From assembly GCF_014193675.1 (NCBI RefSeq), contig NZ_BLXZ01000003.1, forward strand, positions 62,001 through 126,000: a DNA stretch of 64,000 nt. The letters run 5' to 3'. Numbering within the stretch: the first letter of the stretch is position 1; each line of letters starts with the position of its first letter. The position numbers were made by a program, and so were the translations under genes. The stretch is from Geomonas limicola. Lineage in GTDB: Bacteria; Desulfobacterota; Desulfuromonadia; Geobacterales; Geobacteraceae. A model generated the notes under the pieces. That model made no database searches and had not been told where the DNA came from. It worked only from the letters and a program-made list of their open reading frames with translations. Positions 1 to 8,287 of the stretch are shown here, piece by piece.

Positions 1-991
1 TCCTGGAGAGGCGCTGCTCGACCGGAGGCGCGGCGATCCCGGTCAGCTCCAGGGTGTTGAGCGGACGGGCGGGATCTTCTTCGGAGGCGAGCACTGCCGC
101 ATAGGCGGCGGATATCTCGTAGCTCGGGCTCTTGGTGCCGCGAAGGTAGGCCCCGACGATCCGGCCGGAGTCGACGGCGGTGGCCAGCGTGGTCGCGGTG
201 GCAAGAGCGGTGTCGATGGCATAGACGCCAACCCCCGGCCGCTGCTCCATCGGGCCGGAGACCAGGGCGAGGTGGTCGCGTAGGGTGATCAGGTCGGCCT
301 GCGCGTTGTAGGGCGTGGCGATGATGTGGTACTGCTCGGGCACTACCTTTGCGAGAGCGGTGGCGAGCGTCGGGTCGACGGTGCCGCCGGCCATGGCGAC
401 GACCGTGGCGGTGGTCCCTTTTGCGGTGACCTCGGCGCTGACGTCGATCTGGTTGGCGATGGTCCCCTTGTTGCGAGCCGTCAGGGTCACCACTGCTCCG
501 ACGACTCCGGCGGTCACCGGAAAATCGGGGTACTTGCCGATCTCGGCGTTGAGTGCGGTGGCCACGGTCGCGGCCGCATCCTGGTTGGCGATGGCAATCT
601 CGACGTAGCGGTTCCCGATGTAGAGCTTTAGCGAGCCGGCAGCGGTCGCGGCGTTGGCGATGGTGATCGTGCTGGTGGCAGCAGCACCGGCGCCATCGTC
701 CAGGGCGCACACAGTCAGATCGAGGTAAGGGTTCGCCTTAATGGCTGCCCTTACCATGAGGTGCGCCATGGAACCGGCCCCGAAATAAAGAGCCGCATCG
801 GCGTCCGAGAATACGGTGGTCGGTACAAGCGCAGCCACCGTGCCGGCGGCCAGACGTTGGGCCACGATCAGCATGCGCTGTTTGTTGGCCGGCAGGGTGC
901 GAACCGCGAGAGAGGTGTTGAACTCCATGTAGCGGCCCGGCTTCCTGATGCTGCTGGGGATGCTGTCAAAGAAGATGTTTTTGGATGCCAT
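1..991 (-). CDS. Mu gpL-like tail sheath protein (C-terminus outside window)
   Basis: This is the contractile tail sheath subunit that polymerises around the tail tube. The visible 330 residues start MASKNIFFDSIPSSIRKPGR, the usual opening of Mu gpL-type sheaths (short N-terminus, then an I-P-x-x-I-R-x-P-G motif followed by Y-x-E-F). Downstream is an Ala/Thr/Val-rich region and the segment VPEQYHIIATPYN typical of the family. The ATG at 991-989 overlaps the stop of the upstream gp38-like gene by one base, which supports this start and translational coupling. The C-terminal part lies to the left of the window. The identification is firm from family resemblance and from position after gp36/gp37/gp38-like genes. 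Confidence 0.9.
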   Translation of the reverse strand, partial: MASKNIFFDSIPSSIRKPGRYMEFNTSLAVRTLPANKQRMLIVAQRLAAGTVAALVPTTVFSDADAALYFGAGSMAHLMVRAAIKANPYLDLTVCALDDGAGAAATSTITIANAATAAGSLKLYIGNRYVEIAIANQDAAATVATALNAEIGKYPDFPVTAGVVGAVVTLTARNKGTIANQIDVSAEVTAKGTTATVVAMAGGTVDPTLATALAKVVPEQYHIIATPYNAQADLITLRDHLALVSGPMEQRPGVGVYAIDTALATATTLATAVDSGRIVGAYLRGTKSPSYEISAAYAAVLASEEDPARPLNTLELTGIAAPPVEQRLSR

Positions 992-1164
992 TACTGGTCA
1001 CCTCCGGTTTTCTTGGAAAGCTTTGCCGGGACCAGGGAGCCGTCGTCCACCAGCCGATGGTAGTAGGCGGTGTCGGGTACCTCTACCGCCTCGGTTTCGG
1101 TGATGTAGGTCTTCGGGTTGTCTTCCCTCGGGCATTGCGTGCCCGGCGCTGATTTGACGATCAT
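991..1164 (-). CDS. Mu gp38-like small tail protein (DUF2635 type)
   Basis: This 57-residue protein begins MIVKSAPGTQCPREDNPK and contains VEVPDTAYYHRLVDDGSLVP. The pattern is that of the short DUF2635 proteins encoded just before the sheath gene in Mu-like phages. It starts at an ATG at 1164 and its TAA overlaps the ATG of the sheath gene. The exact role is unknown; position suggests tail assembly. The overlap and conserved order support it as a real gene despite its size. Confidence 0.8.
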   Translation of the reverse strand: MIVKSAPGTQCPREDNPKTYITETEAVEVPDTAYYHRLVDDGSLVPAKLSKKTGGDQ

Positions 1165-1167
1165 GCG

Positions 1168-1683
1168 TCACACCTCCAGGTGAATTGTGTCGCTGGCGTC
1201 GGCGATGCTGTCGCCGGGCTTGAGCAGGTATGAAAGCCCGACGGTGATGAGGTCGGTGACCGCCTCCTCGTCGAGTGCTTTTATGGTGAATGAGGTGCCG
1301 AACTCGATCAGGTACTCGATGACCCCGGCTGCGTACTTCTCCTCGGTGGTGACGTCCCGAAACCGCTTGGGTACCAGGGGCTGAATCTTCAAACCGAAGG
1401 TCTTCAGGACCAGCAGCTGAATGACTGCCGCGACAATCGGGTTGATCCCCTTGCGCCGCGCCTCCTCGTTGGTCATATTCTTGAACTTCACCAGGACCGA
1501 GACCGTTACATCTTGGCGCCATTCGCGCTGGGCGACCTCTTTAAAGGTCCCCTCCAGGACAGCGACTGCCACCGCGTTGGCGGTGAGCAGCTGCTTGGCA
1601 TCCTTCTGGACGCCACCGGTCTTGAGCGCGGCGATCCGCGTGGTGATCTCGTTGAGGACGGCCTCCTCGAGCGCGGTAATCAT
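1168..1683 (-). CDS. Mu gp37-like tail protein (DUF1834)
   Basis: The 171-residue protein starts MITALEEAVLNEITTRI and resembles the gp37/DUF1834 family found between gp36 and the sheath gene in Mu-like phages. These proteins are thought to act in tail assembly or completion, but no enzymatic function is known. There is no signal peptide or membrane segment. The ATG at 1683 directly abuts the stop codon of the preceding gp36-like gene, and the gp38-like gene follows 3 bases after its stop, consistent with one late transcript. Confidence 0.82.
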   Translation of the reverse strand: MITALEEAVLNEITTRIAALKTGGVQKDAKQLLTANAVAVAVLEGTFKEVAQREWRQDVTVSVLVKFKNMTNEEARRKGINPIVAAVIQLLVLKTFGLKIQPLVPKRFRDVTTEEKYAAGVIEYLIEFGTSFTIKALDEEAVTDLITVGLSYLLKPGDSIADASDTIHLEV

Positions 1684-2193
1684 CTAGAGCCCCTTCATCT
1701 TGTCGCGGCCAAAGAGGCGACCGCTGCTGGTCACCATTGGGCTTTGCTGCTTCTGGACCGGCGCGGAGTCGGCCACCTCGCCAAGCTTGACAGTACCTCT
1801 AGAGATGTTCTCCAGGAGCCGGCTGGAGTTCTTCTGGTTGGTGGCCCGGACCTCGGGCATGGTCTCAACCCGGCGGGCGTAGAGGTTGTAGATGGCCAGA
1901 TCGGCGGAGACCTTCTTGATGACCGCCGGAACCACCGCAAACGGCACGGAGTACTTCACGCTGCAGTAGCCGTCGATCTCGCTGTCTGCCCCGGCAATGG
2001 CCTCGCTGATGAAGCCGGCGGCCTCTTCTGCGGCGGCGGTCAAGGCCGGGTCCTGGTCCGGGTCGGGCTGAGCGGTGCCGGCCATGGCCGCGACGATCAT
2101 CTCCATGGTGATGCCGACCTGGTTGTCATCGGTCAGCTGGAGGATGGCCTCGCCGGGGATCTGCTTTTTGATGTCGTCGAGCGTGCAGTACAT
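1684..2193 (-). CDS. Mu gp36-like head-tail connector protein (DUF1320)
   Basis: The 169-residue protein opens MYCTLDDIKKQIPGEAILQL and has the DUF1320 pattern: a short helical N-terminus, a central ISEAIAGADSEIDGYCSVKY segment and a basic C-terminus. DUF1320 (Mu gp36) proteins are proposed head-completion or connector components. An insertion rich in Asp/Pro/Gln near residues 40-55 (TAQPDPDQDPALTAAAEEA) is the least conserved part. It sits between gp35 and gp37 as in Mu and is followed immediately by gp37. Confidence 0.85.
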   Translation of the reverse strand: MYCTLDDIKKQIPGEAILQLTDDNQVGITMEMIVAAMAGTAQPDPDQDPALTAAAEEAAGFISEAIAGADSEIDGYCSVKYSVPFAVVPAVIKKVSADLAIYNLYARRVETMPEVRATNQKNSSRLLENISRGTVKLGEVADSAPVQKQQSPMVTSSGRLFGRDKMKGL

Positions 2194-2204
2194 GGTGACC
2201 TCTC

Positions 2205-2235
2205 AAATGAGGGCGGCCGCTCGGGCCGCCCCTCT
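2205..2235. repeat. GC-rich hairpin between gp35-like and gp36-like genes
   Basis: GGGCGGCC and GGCCGCCC arms around 2211-2231 form a strong stem with a 4-5 base loop in the only gap of this part of the late operon. There is no clear U-run, so it may be an mRNA processing or stability element rather than a terminator. Confidence 0.5.
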
Positions 2236-2257
2236 TACCTCTGATCAATGGCTTCTG

Positions 2258-2596
2258 TTATTCCGGAGCCAGTTCCTTCCGACGTTTTTCTGCTGCGGCT
2301 ATGACACCAGCGCGTTCGTCGTCCTTAGCCAGCTCGTCGACCTCTTCGATGGACCCTGCTGCCTTGATTTTTTCTGCCGTATCCTTGGCGTTCATCGGGT
2401 AGGTTTTGCCTCCTCCGCCCTGGCCGCCGCCCAGCCCGCTCTCACCTTCGATCACCTGGACCATGAGCATCGGCTCGGCCTGCAGGATCTCCAGCTCCTT
2501 CCTGGTGAAGCGGTCATCGGGGTAATCGGTGGCACCGGCCGGGTGTGCTACTCCGCACCGGCGGAAGCCGTCCTGTACTGCACTGATCCTGATCAT
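2258..2596 (-). CDS. Mu gp35-like / HI1506-type phage protein
   Basis: This 112-residue protein starts MIRISAVQDGFRRCGVAHPA and continues with YPDDRFTRKELEILQAEPML. This is the recognisable N-terminal domain of HI1506/FluMu-type proteins encoded right after the major capsid gene. A Gly-rich linker (residues ~54-63) leads to a charged helical C-terminus (AAEKRRKEL). Proteins of this group are small virion or head-associated factors of unknown biochemical role. A hairpin lies between it and the capsid gene upstream, which may let capsid mRNA accumulate separately. Confidence 0.8.
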   Translation of the reverse strand: MIRISAVQDGFRRCGVAHPAGATDYPDDRFTRKELEILQAEPMLMVQVIEGESGLGGGQGGGGKTYPMNAKDTAEKIKAAGSIEEVDELAKDDERAGVIAAAEKRRKELAPE

Positions 2597-2621
2597 GTTC
2601 TACTCCTTGTCCGAGAAGATG

Positions 2622-2650
2622 AATCCGGGGCACGGATCACGTGCCCCTGG
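2622..2650. repeat. Hairpin immediately after the major capsid gene
   Basis: GGGGCACG and CGTGCCCC arms (about 2627-2646) form a perfect 8-bp stem with a 5-base loop, 8 bases downstream of the capsid stop codon. It lacks a U-tract. It is likely a 3' stabilising or partial termination structure for the highly expressed capsid gene. Confidence 0.55.
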
Positions 2651-2653
2651 ATG

Positions 2654-3712
2654 TTAGGCGACGCTGCCGTCGCTGCCGTAGGCCAGCTGCCAGAAGCCGT
2701 ACCCGCCGGCCGCGCGCGCCTCAGCTCCGAACTTGAACTTCTTCTTGGAGAAGACATCGTCGGCCTGCGGATCGATCTGCTGCACGAAGACGGGCTTCTT
2801 GCGCTCCTGGTAGATGAACGGCCTGACCGGCTTGCTGGTGTCGAGCAGGAACCAGGCGTTGTCGTCGGTCAGACGCGGCTCGCAGACCACGGTGATGGTA
2901 CCCTTGTAGGGGTTGGGCTTGCCGTCTTCGAGGCGGTCGTTCATGGCGAGGACGTTAGCGACATCGCTCAGAGCCGGCGGGACCAGCAAAACGGTCGGGA
3001 TCGTGTTCAGCGGTCGCCCTTCGTCGTCCGTGAATTTCATCATGGCGATGCGGCCGGCGCCGAGGGACGCAATGGCGGCCGCCTGGGTGGCGGCGGAGAG
3101 CTTCTTGGTCCCTTTGTTGGAAACGCTCTGCACGATGCCGTTCTTGTCGGTAACCGGGTGGTCAGTGTCGATGAAGTACTGACCGTCGTAGCACTTGTTG
3201 GTGAAAGCGCCGTTGATCAGGTCGGCGACGATCTCGTCGGGGAGCTGCTTAGCGGAGAAGCCGGCCCCCTGAGCCTGGGGAGCGTAGATGCCGAGTTCGT
3301 CGTCTTCGATGTCGTTGCGGTCGACCTCAACGGTGGCCTCCCAGTCATCGTTGGTCACCGTGTAGTTGAAGGCGGCCAGGGCCTTGGCGGTCTTCTCCCC
3401 TACCCACTTCCGCATGCGGGGGAAGTTGGCGAGCCACTTGTAGTCGTTGGTCTTGCTGGTGCTGGGCACCAACATGGCCACCTTTTCCCAGAAGGTAGGC
3501 GCGGCCTCGAAGGCCTTGTTGAAGGTGGCCTTCAGGTTGGTGAAGATGTTCTGCAGAGCTGCCGAGTTGACGATCATGCCGGCGACCCCGATGAACGGCA
3601 GGCCCTTTCCGGTTTCTGCGGTTGCGGCGTGGACGGCATGTGCCGGGGCCAGCAGCACGGCCAGGGCGAAGAGCCCGACCAGGGTGAAGAAGGTGATAGC
3701 TTTCTGCTTCAT
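2654..3712 (-). CDS. Mu gpT-like major capsid protein with signal-peptide-like N-terminal extension
   Basis: The body of this 352-residue protein is a Mu gpT major head subunit. From residue 46 it reads MIVNSAALQNIFTNLKATF, the usual start of gpT, followed by FWEKVAMLVPSTSKTNDYKW. The chosen ATG at 3712 has a perfect AGGAGG six bases upstream, whereas the internal ATG at 3577 (the canonical family start) has only a weak GGGG. The extra 45 residues look like a Sec signal peptide: basic MKQK, then a hydrophobic run of about 17 residues (TFFTLVGLFALAVLLAP), then A-x-A sites (AHA, VHA). That is unexpected for a cytoplasmically assembled capsid. A misread start is possible but the ribosome site argues against it. 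Confidence 0.88.
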   Translation of the reverse strand: MKQKAITFFTLVGLFALAVLLAPAHAVHAATAETGKGLPFIGVAGMIVNSAALQNIFTNLKATFNKAFEAAPTFWEKVAMLVPSTSKTNDYKWLANFPRMRKWVGEKTAKALAAFNYTVTNDDWEATVEVDRNDIEDDELGIYAPQAQGAGFSAKQLPDEIVADLINGAFTNKCYDGQYFIDTDHPVTDKNGIVQSVSNKGTKKLSAATQAAAIASLGAGRIAMMKFTDDEGRPLNTIPTVLLVPPALSDVANVLAMNDRLEDGKPNPYKGTITVVCEPRLTDDNAWFLLDTSKPVRPFIYQERKKPVFVQQIDPQADDVFSKKKFKFGAEARAAGGYGFWQLAYGSDGSVA

Positions 3713-3749
3713 TGTGCCCTCCTGAAAGGCAGTAGGTTGGGAGTTGCGG

Positions 3750-4154
3750 TTACTGGACCCAGACACCGTCGTTGTCGATTCCGACTACCTTGCCAGCGGC
3801 GGACTGGGTGTTGCCGCCCGCGTTGGATTTGGAGACGGTTTCGTCATCGACGATGTAGCAGGTCTTGCCCATCTCGGCCTGGGTCACGGCGTCGCCCGCG
3901 CTGTTCTTCCACTTGAACGCCTTGCCGCGACGTACCGTAATGGTCTTGGCCCCGTCGGCCCCGCCGGTGTTGTCCACGAACTCCTCGGCCCGGCCGAGGT
4001 AGGTGAGCGTGGTGGCGGTGGCACCTTTGGTGGCATAGCCGGTCGCGTTAGCCGCCACGATCCCGCCGGCATAGATCTTGGCGTTGGCCGCTACCGGGAC
4101 GCTGATGATTTCGCCGTCGCGGTGCGGGGTGTTTCTGTCCTGGGTTAATGCCAT
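3750..4154 (-). CDS. Capsid decoration/cement protein (DUF2190-like)
   Basis: The 134-residue protein opens MALTQDRNTPHRDGEIISVP and has the pattern of small beta-rich capsid cement proteins: an early G-x-I-x-x-x-P-V-A motif, then YAGGIVAANATGYA and TLTYLGRAEEFVDNTGGADG. Such proteins bind the outside of the head lattice. It lies between the protease/scaffold gene and the major capsid gene, which is the usual position. A strong AAGGAGG precedes the ATG at 4154. The family assignment is by sequence style and context. Confidence 0.7.
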   Translation of the reverse strand: MALTQDRNTPHRDGEIISVPVAANAKIYAGGIVAANATGYATKGATATTLTYLGRAEEFVDNTGGADGAKTITVRRGKAFKWKNSAGDAVTQAEMGKTCYIVDDETVSKSNAGGNTQSAAGKVVGIDNDGVWVQ

Positions 4155-4184
4155 GTGAAGCCTCCTTGAAACTGGGTTGAAGAG

Positions 4185-5213
4185 TTAGGCGCCGTACTTC
4201 TTGAGGTCCTCGGCGCTGTTGCCGAACATGTCAGCGATCTTCTGCTGCTCGGCGTTGAGGGCGGTCTGCTTGCTGTCGACCTCCTTGCTGTCCAAGTCCG
4301 TGGCTCCGGCGATCACGGGGGCGGCTGCGACGAAGGTCTTGAAGCGGTCCAAGCCCCCTTCCTGCTTGCACTGGGCAACGTGGTAGTCCTTAGTGGCCGG
4401 GGTGATTTTGCCGGCTGCGAGGGCTGCGTCGATCTCGGTGTTGATCGCCGTTTCCAGCTGGCCGGCTTTGATGGCCTGGAGGTCGGACTCGGCAGTAGTG
4501 GCGCGGTTCAGGGCGGTGTCGTAGTCCGCGCGCGGCACGAACTTGTCAAGCGACGGCTGTTCGTGGTTCATGGCACAGCACTTTTTGCAAGCTGCTATGA
4601 TCTGCGCGGCAGTGGAATCCTCGGGGATGCCACAGATCCTGCAGAGTTCCTTCATCTGTTCAGCGTTCATTGCCACCTCCAGTGTGGGTTCTTCGTTGTT
4701 GAGCGCGCTCAAAAACAGGTTGGGTTGATTGGTCAGGCCGCAAGAAGTCAGCCGGAAGATGCGGCGGCTATCGATCTCGAAACGGAACACCGGAGAGATG
4801 TAACGGTATTCGCGGGAGGTGATGGATGCGGCACCTTTTACAGTCCACTCCACACGGCCCCAAATAGCTCCGTCACGGATCTCCATTTCTTTTATCCACC
4901 CTGCTGCCGGTGCCTCGTCGCCGCAGGGTGCCTTGATCTCGCTGGCGTGCTCCCAATCAATAGGGAGGTCTTTCCCTTCGGTCGCAAAAGATGCCAGGAT
5001 CATGTCAGGGCGGTCATTGATCCAGGTGCGACCGTCACGCCCGGTGATGATCTGTCCGGCAGGTATCAGCTCGATCCATTCCGGCGCGCCGCCACCGTCC
5101 GCCGGCTGAAGCTCAAAGTTGAGCGAGCTGCGTTCGCCGACCTGCTCCCCACAAAGAGCCAGGGCAAGCCGAATACCGAGGCTTTGCTCGTCATCTACCA
5201 CCAAGATTTTCAT
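4185..5213 (-). CDS. Mu gpI-like prohead protease/scaffold protein
   Basis: The 342-residue protein matches Mu gpI: an N-terminal protease half (WIELIPAGQIITGRDGRTWI; FATEGKDLPIDWEHASE, with the conserved D-W-E-H; SREYRYISPVF; LTNQPNL) and a C-terminal alpha-helical scaffold half rich in Ala, Lys and Glu. It should process the prohead scaffold. The ATG at 5213 follows GGAGGAAAC. The first nine residues, MKILVVDDE, look like the start of a response-regulator receiver domain, but no receiver follows. An in-frame upstream ATG at about 5366 would add some 51 residues and cannot be excluded. Confidence 0.88.
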   Translation of the reverse strand: MKILVVDDEQSLGIRLALALCGEQVGERSSLNFELQPADGGGAPEWIELIPAGQIITGRDGRTWINDRPDMILASFATEGKDLPIDWEHASEIKAPCGDEAPAAGWIKEMEIRDGAIWGRVEWTVKGAASITSREYRYISPVFRFEIDSRRIFRLTSCGLTNQPNLFLSALNNEEPTLEVAMNAEQMKELCRICGIPEDSTAAQIIAACKKCCAMNHEQPSLDKFVPRADYDTALNRATTAESDLQAIKAGQLETAINTEIDAALAAGKITPATKDYHVAQCKQEGGLDRFKTFVAAAPVIAGATDLDSKEVDSKQTALNAEQQKIADMFGNSAEDLKKYGA

Positions 5214-5419
5214 GTTTCCTCCGCTGTGCGTATTCGCACAGTAACCCCTACGGCCAATGCTGTCGTTTGCGGCCTCGCCAAAAACATCAGAGCCGTGATT
5301 TGCAACCGCGTTAAAACAGCCTTTAAAAACCGCTACAGCGGGTCCAACAACTCCGAGCCGGACCATGGTCCCCCTAGACCGACTACAGGGCAAATTTGGA
5401 CGCCTCAGCAATAGACCCG
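5214..5419. other. 206-base gap in the late operon between gpG-like and gpI-like genes
   Basis: The late genes are otherwise packed end to end. This gap is open in the gpI frame (possible N-terminal extension from an ATG near 5366) and carries a hairpin, TGTGCG/CGCACA near 5225-5241, just upstream of the gpI ribosome site. No conserved promoter pattern is obvious. It could hold a processing site or be a recombination joint. Confidence 0.5.
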
Positions 5420-5950
5420 TCACTTCTCCAAAAAGTCCCTGGTGATACCCAGGATCTCGACCCGGTCGGCGGCTGAAAATCCGAGGATCTCGCGAGCCGG
5501 CAGCTTGGGGTTGCGGTTGTGCGGCTTCACCTCTGACCAGACCGGAAACTTGAGGGGCTTCTTGAAGACCACCTTCACCAGGCGCTTGTGAGCGGGGACC
5601 GCGATGTCCTTGTCGATACCGAACTGGTGGGCGGCGCCGTAGATCTTGTTGGTGCCGACCTTCAACCCGTTGTTCTGTACGGCATAGATGAAGCTGTCGC
5701 GCAGACCGGAACTCTCGGTCAGGATCTTGGTGTGTTTCTTCTGCTTCTTGGTCGACTCCTTGAGAGCCGCCCACTTCTTGCCGGCCGGGTCCTCCTCCTT
5801 GGTGAAGCGGTCCTGGGTGGATTCGACTTCGTATTCACCGATGTTCTTCAGACAGGGGTGCAGATTGTCGGACTTCTTCTTCAGGCGCTGCAGCTCGCGC
5901 TGGATGTCGCGGTCGTCGATCCTATCGATGACAGTGAAGGTGCCGGCCAT
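5420..5950 (-). CDS. Mu gpG-like virion morphogenesis protein
   Basis: The 176-residue protein (MAGTFTVIDRIDDRDIQREL) belongs to the phage virion morphogenesis family (Mu gpG type). Recognisable segments are RFTKEEDPAGKKWAALKEST, LTESSGLRDSFIY and GAAHQFGI, with a basic C-terminal part ending LPAREILGFSAADRVEIL. These proteins act in head-tail joining or tail completion. The ATG at 5950 overlaps the stop of the gpF-like gene by one base, which fixes the start despite a longer open frame upstream. Confidence 0.85.
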   Translation of the reverse strand: MAGTFTVIDRIDDRDIQRELQRLKKKSDNLHPCLKNIGEYEVESTQDRFTKEEDPAGKKWAALKESTKKQKKHTKILTESSGLRDSFIYAVQNNGLKVGTNKIYGAAHQFGIDKDIAVPAHKRLVKVVFKKPLKFPVWSEVKPHNRNPKLPAREILGFSAADRVEILGITRDFLEK

Positions 5951-6717
5951 TACAGTCCCGCCTCGGCCCGTACCATTGCCTGCAGCTCCGGCGGCACCCC
6001 CGCGATCATCACCTTCATGATCTTCTCGCGGTCCTGCGCGGGGGCGCGGCCGGGGGTGTAGTCCCAGCCGGGATCTATGCCGTTGGGGATGGTCTGCACC
6101 TCTCCGGTTTTCTTGTTCACCCACTCGTAGGTGCCGTCATCGGGGGCCTGGCCGACGGTCAAACCCTTGCGGGCCAGGTCGCGGTCACTCAGCGCGACGA
6201 TGCGGCACTTGCAGCCCCAGCCGTTGGGGGTGAAATGGGTCAGCCACCAAGGATCATCAGCCGGCAGGACCGTGCCACTCCAGGCTAGGTGCGGCGGCCG
6301 GGGCCGGATGCTGTCGCCGTGCTGGTAGAGCCAGTTGGGGCGGTAGGCCAGTACGTCGGGATCGGTCATCTGCTGAAACCGGCCGGCCTGGTAGGCGGTC
6401 CTGATGTTGGTGGAGTAGATGACCTCGCTTCTCCAGCCGCGCGACCCCTTGTAGCTCCACCCGTACTGGGAGACGATGCGGTCGAAGTCCTTTCTGAACG
6501 CCTCCAGGGTGGTGCCCTCGGTGATGGCCCTGTCGATGGCCGCCTGGAAGTCAGTCAGCATCTCGGCCTTGGTGGCGCCTGCGATCATGAAACCGAAGTC
6601 GTGATCCTGCTGCAGCAGATCGTTCCAGCGCTCGGTCGGGATCTTCACCTTGGAGCGGAAGAAGGCGATGGCCTCCTCGAAGGGCAGGCTGCCGTATTCG
6701 GCGGTGCTAGTTGCCAT
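5950..6717 (-). CDS. Mu gpF-like head morphogenesis protein
   Basis: The 255-residue protein from ATG 6717 carries the Mu gpF/SPP1 gp7-type domain: a helical N-terminus, NIRTAYQAGRFQQM, RPPHLAWSGTVLPADDPWW and HFTPNGWGCKCRIVALSD. This minor capsid protein enters the prohead with the portal and is needed for head maturation. A Cys pair and adjacent His (GWGCKC) recall a structural metal or ADP-ribosyltransferase-like fold, though this copy is short. The gene overlaps the portal gene by 11 bases, and gpG starts on its stop codon. Confidence 0.88.
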   Translation of the reverse strand: MATSTAEYGSLPFEEAIAFFRSKVKIPTERWNDLLQQDHDFGFMIAGATKAEMLTDFQAAIDRAITEGTTLEAFRKDFDRIVSQYGWSYKGSRGWRSEVIYSTNIRTAYQAGRFQQMTDPDVLAYRPNWLYQHGDSIRPRPPHLAWSGTVLPADDPWWLTHFTPNGWGCKCRIVALSDRDLARKGLTVGQAPDDGTYEWVNKKTGEVQTIPNGIDPGWDYTPGRAPAQDREKIMKVMIAGVPPELQAMVRAEAGL

Positions 6718-8287
6718 CGGCCACCTCGGCCCGGCCGGCAAGGTTCGCGGAGGTGAGCGCCTGCATCATGAGGTTACCCAGGGTGGCCGAGTCCATTTTC
6801 GGGAACAGGTCGAAGAGCTGGTCGCGCGCTTCCTGGAGAGAGCCGGCGGTCATGATCAGCTCACGCACCTTGTCGATCATGGCATCCATGGCCGCGCCGG
6901 CTTCCTGGGACATGCGAGCGGCGAAGACGTCGGCGGCGTCCGGCTGATCGGCTCCGGCCTGGTTGAGGGCGGTGGCGCAGTTGGGGCAGCTGTGGCCCTG
7001 GTGGTTCACCCCCGTGGCCGGGGTGGGCTTTTGCATACCCAGAAGATCCTCGGGCTTGGCGTTGGCCGCCGGATCGGGAAGGTTGAGGCGGTCGCGCACT
7101 ACGCTCTGCTCGACCCGGAGTCCCAGGGGGACCAGCTCTTTCAGTGCGTCGGTCAGTGCCTTGATGTCCTCGGGCTTCTTGATGTAGAGGGTGAGCGTCG
7201 GGTAGCTCTGCTGCGGTCCGAAGTTCAGGTCTACAAACGGGCGGACCAGCTGCAGGTTGAGCGTCTCGGCCAGCTGCTCGGCGTCGGACTTGGTGATGTC
7301 GGAGCGCACTTCGTCATGGACCTTGGCCTGTGCCTGGGAGCTGCCGTCGTCTGCGGTCATGGTCTGGCCAAGGACCGCCTTGCTGGTCTGACGGTCGATC
7401 CACTCGGCGAGGTTCAGGAAGATCTTGTCTCCCCCGGTTACCTGGGCGTTCTTCTCAAACTCGACCTTCAGCGAATCCGGGAGTACTGCGGCTGCGTCGC
7501 TCCCCAGGTTGGCAACCGCGGACTTGAGGATGTCGATGTCGGAGTCGCTGGCCGTGGAGTTGTAGCGGCCGATGCGGATCGGGAGACCGCAAATCTCGAT
7601 GAAGGCCAGCCAGTCCTTGAAGGTGTACATCTTGCCCATGTAGCTCCAGGCCACCAAGCGGGCCAAGCCGCCACGGATCGGGATGCCGCTCTTCAGCCTG
7701 GGGTAATGGACGATGAACTTGTAGGGGGGCAGCGCAAGGCCGTCCACCAGGTCTGCTTCGTCCCGGAGACGCAGCTCGGTCTGGCTCACCCGGTCGAACT
7801 GGAAGAAGCGGGGGTCGCGCCAGATGTACCCCTTGGGGAACCACTGCCTGGCGCTTTTATCCCAGTCGATCTCGATGGCAGAGTAGCCTTTGCCCAGAGC
7901 GTCCAGGGCGTTCTCCAGCATCCCCTTGAAGCCCCCCTTCTTCACCATCTCCCTGACGGCGTCGGCGATCTCCACGTCCTTTGCCGAGTCGCTGGCCGCC
8001 TCGATCTGGACCGGGAGCTTCTTGACGGCGCGCTTCCTGGTGCCTATCACCGAAGCGTAATGCGGCTCCTTTTCCTCCATCTCCTCAGCCAGGGTGAGGT
8101 AGTCGTGGGCGTCGCCCTCGGCGGCGCGCTGCAGCAGGCTCGCCATGCGCTCGGGGGTGACACCGGAGGCGATGGTGTTGGTGAACAGGGTCCGAATGCC
8201 GGTGAGCGCCGGGGCCGCAAATTCGCGGGTGAGATCCTGCTTTTTAATGGGCCTGTTGTAGGCGTCGTAAAGGGTGACATCTGCCAT
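6707..8287 (-). CDS. Mu gp29-like portal protein (DUF935)
   Basis: This is the dodecameric portal through which DNA is packaged. The 526-residue protein contains the DUF935 landmarks: REFAAPALTGIRTLF, EEMEEKEPHYASVIGTRKRA, GYSAIEIDW, WRDPRFFQFD, GLARLVAWSYMGKM and AVLGQTMTADDGSSQAQAKV. Two ATGs are close together; the second (8287) is preferred because AAGGAG lies seven bases before it and because it overlaps the terminase TAA as TAATG. The C-terminal extension contains a CPNC pair (near residue 435). Confidence 0.9.
   Translation of the reverse strand: MADVTLYDAYNRPIKKQDLTREFAAPALTGIRTLFTNTIASGVTPERMASLLQRAAEGDAHDYLTLAEEMEEKEPHYASVIGTRKRAVKKLPVQIEAASDSAKDVEIADAVREMVKKGGFKGMLENALDALGKGYSAIEIDWDKSARQWFPKGYIWRDPRFFQFDRVSQTELRLRDEADLVDGLALPPYKFIVHYPRLKSGIPIRGGLARLVAWSYMGKMYTFKDWLAFIEICGLPIRIGRYNSTASDSDIDILKSAVANLGSDAAAVLPDSLKVEFEKNAQVTGGDKIFLNLAEWIDRQTSKAVLGQTMTADDGSSQAQAKVHDEVRSDITKSDAEQLAETLNLQLVRPFVDLNFGPQQSYPTLTLYIKKPEDIKALTDALKELVPLGLRVEQSVVRDRLNLPDPAANAKPEDLLGMQKPTPATGVNHQGHSCPNCATALNQAGADQPDAADVFAARMSQEAGAAMDAMIDKVRELIMTAGSLQEARDQLFDLFPKMDSATLGNLMMQALTSANLAGRAEVADGN

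Noticed and set aside
2075..3916. 613-residue plus-strand open frame opposite the capsid genes
   Set aside because: It lies antisense to firmly identified gp36, gp35 and gpT genes, has no domain pattern, and its length is explained by high GC content.
5150..5213. Response regulator gene starting MKILVVDDE
   Set aside because: Only nine residues match; the rest is a phage gpI protease/scaffold.
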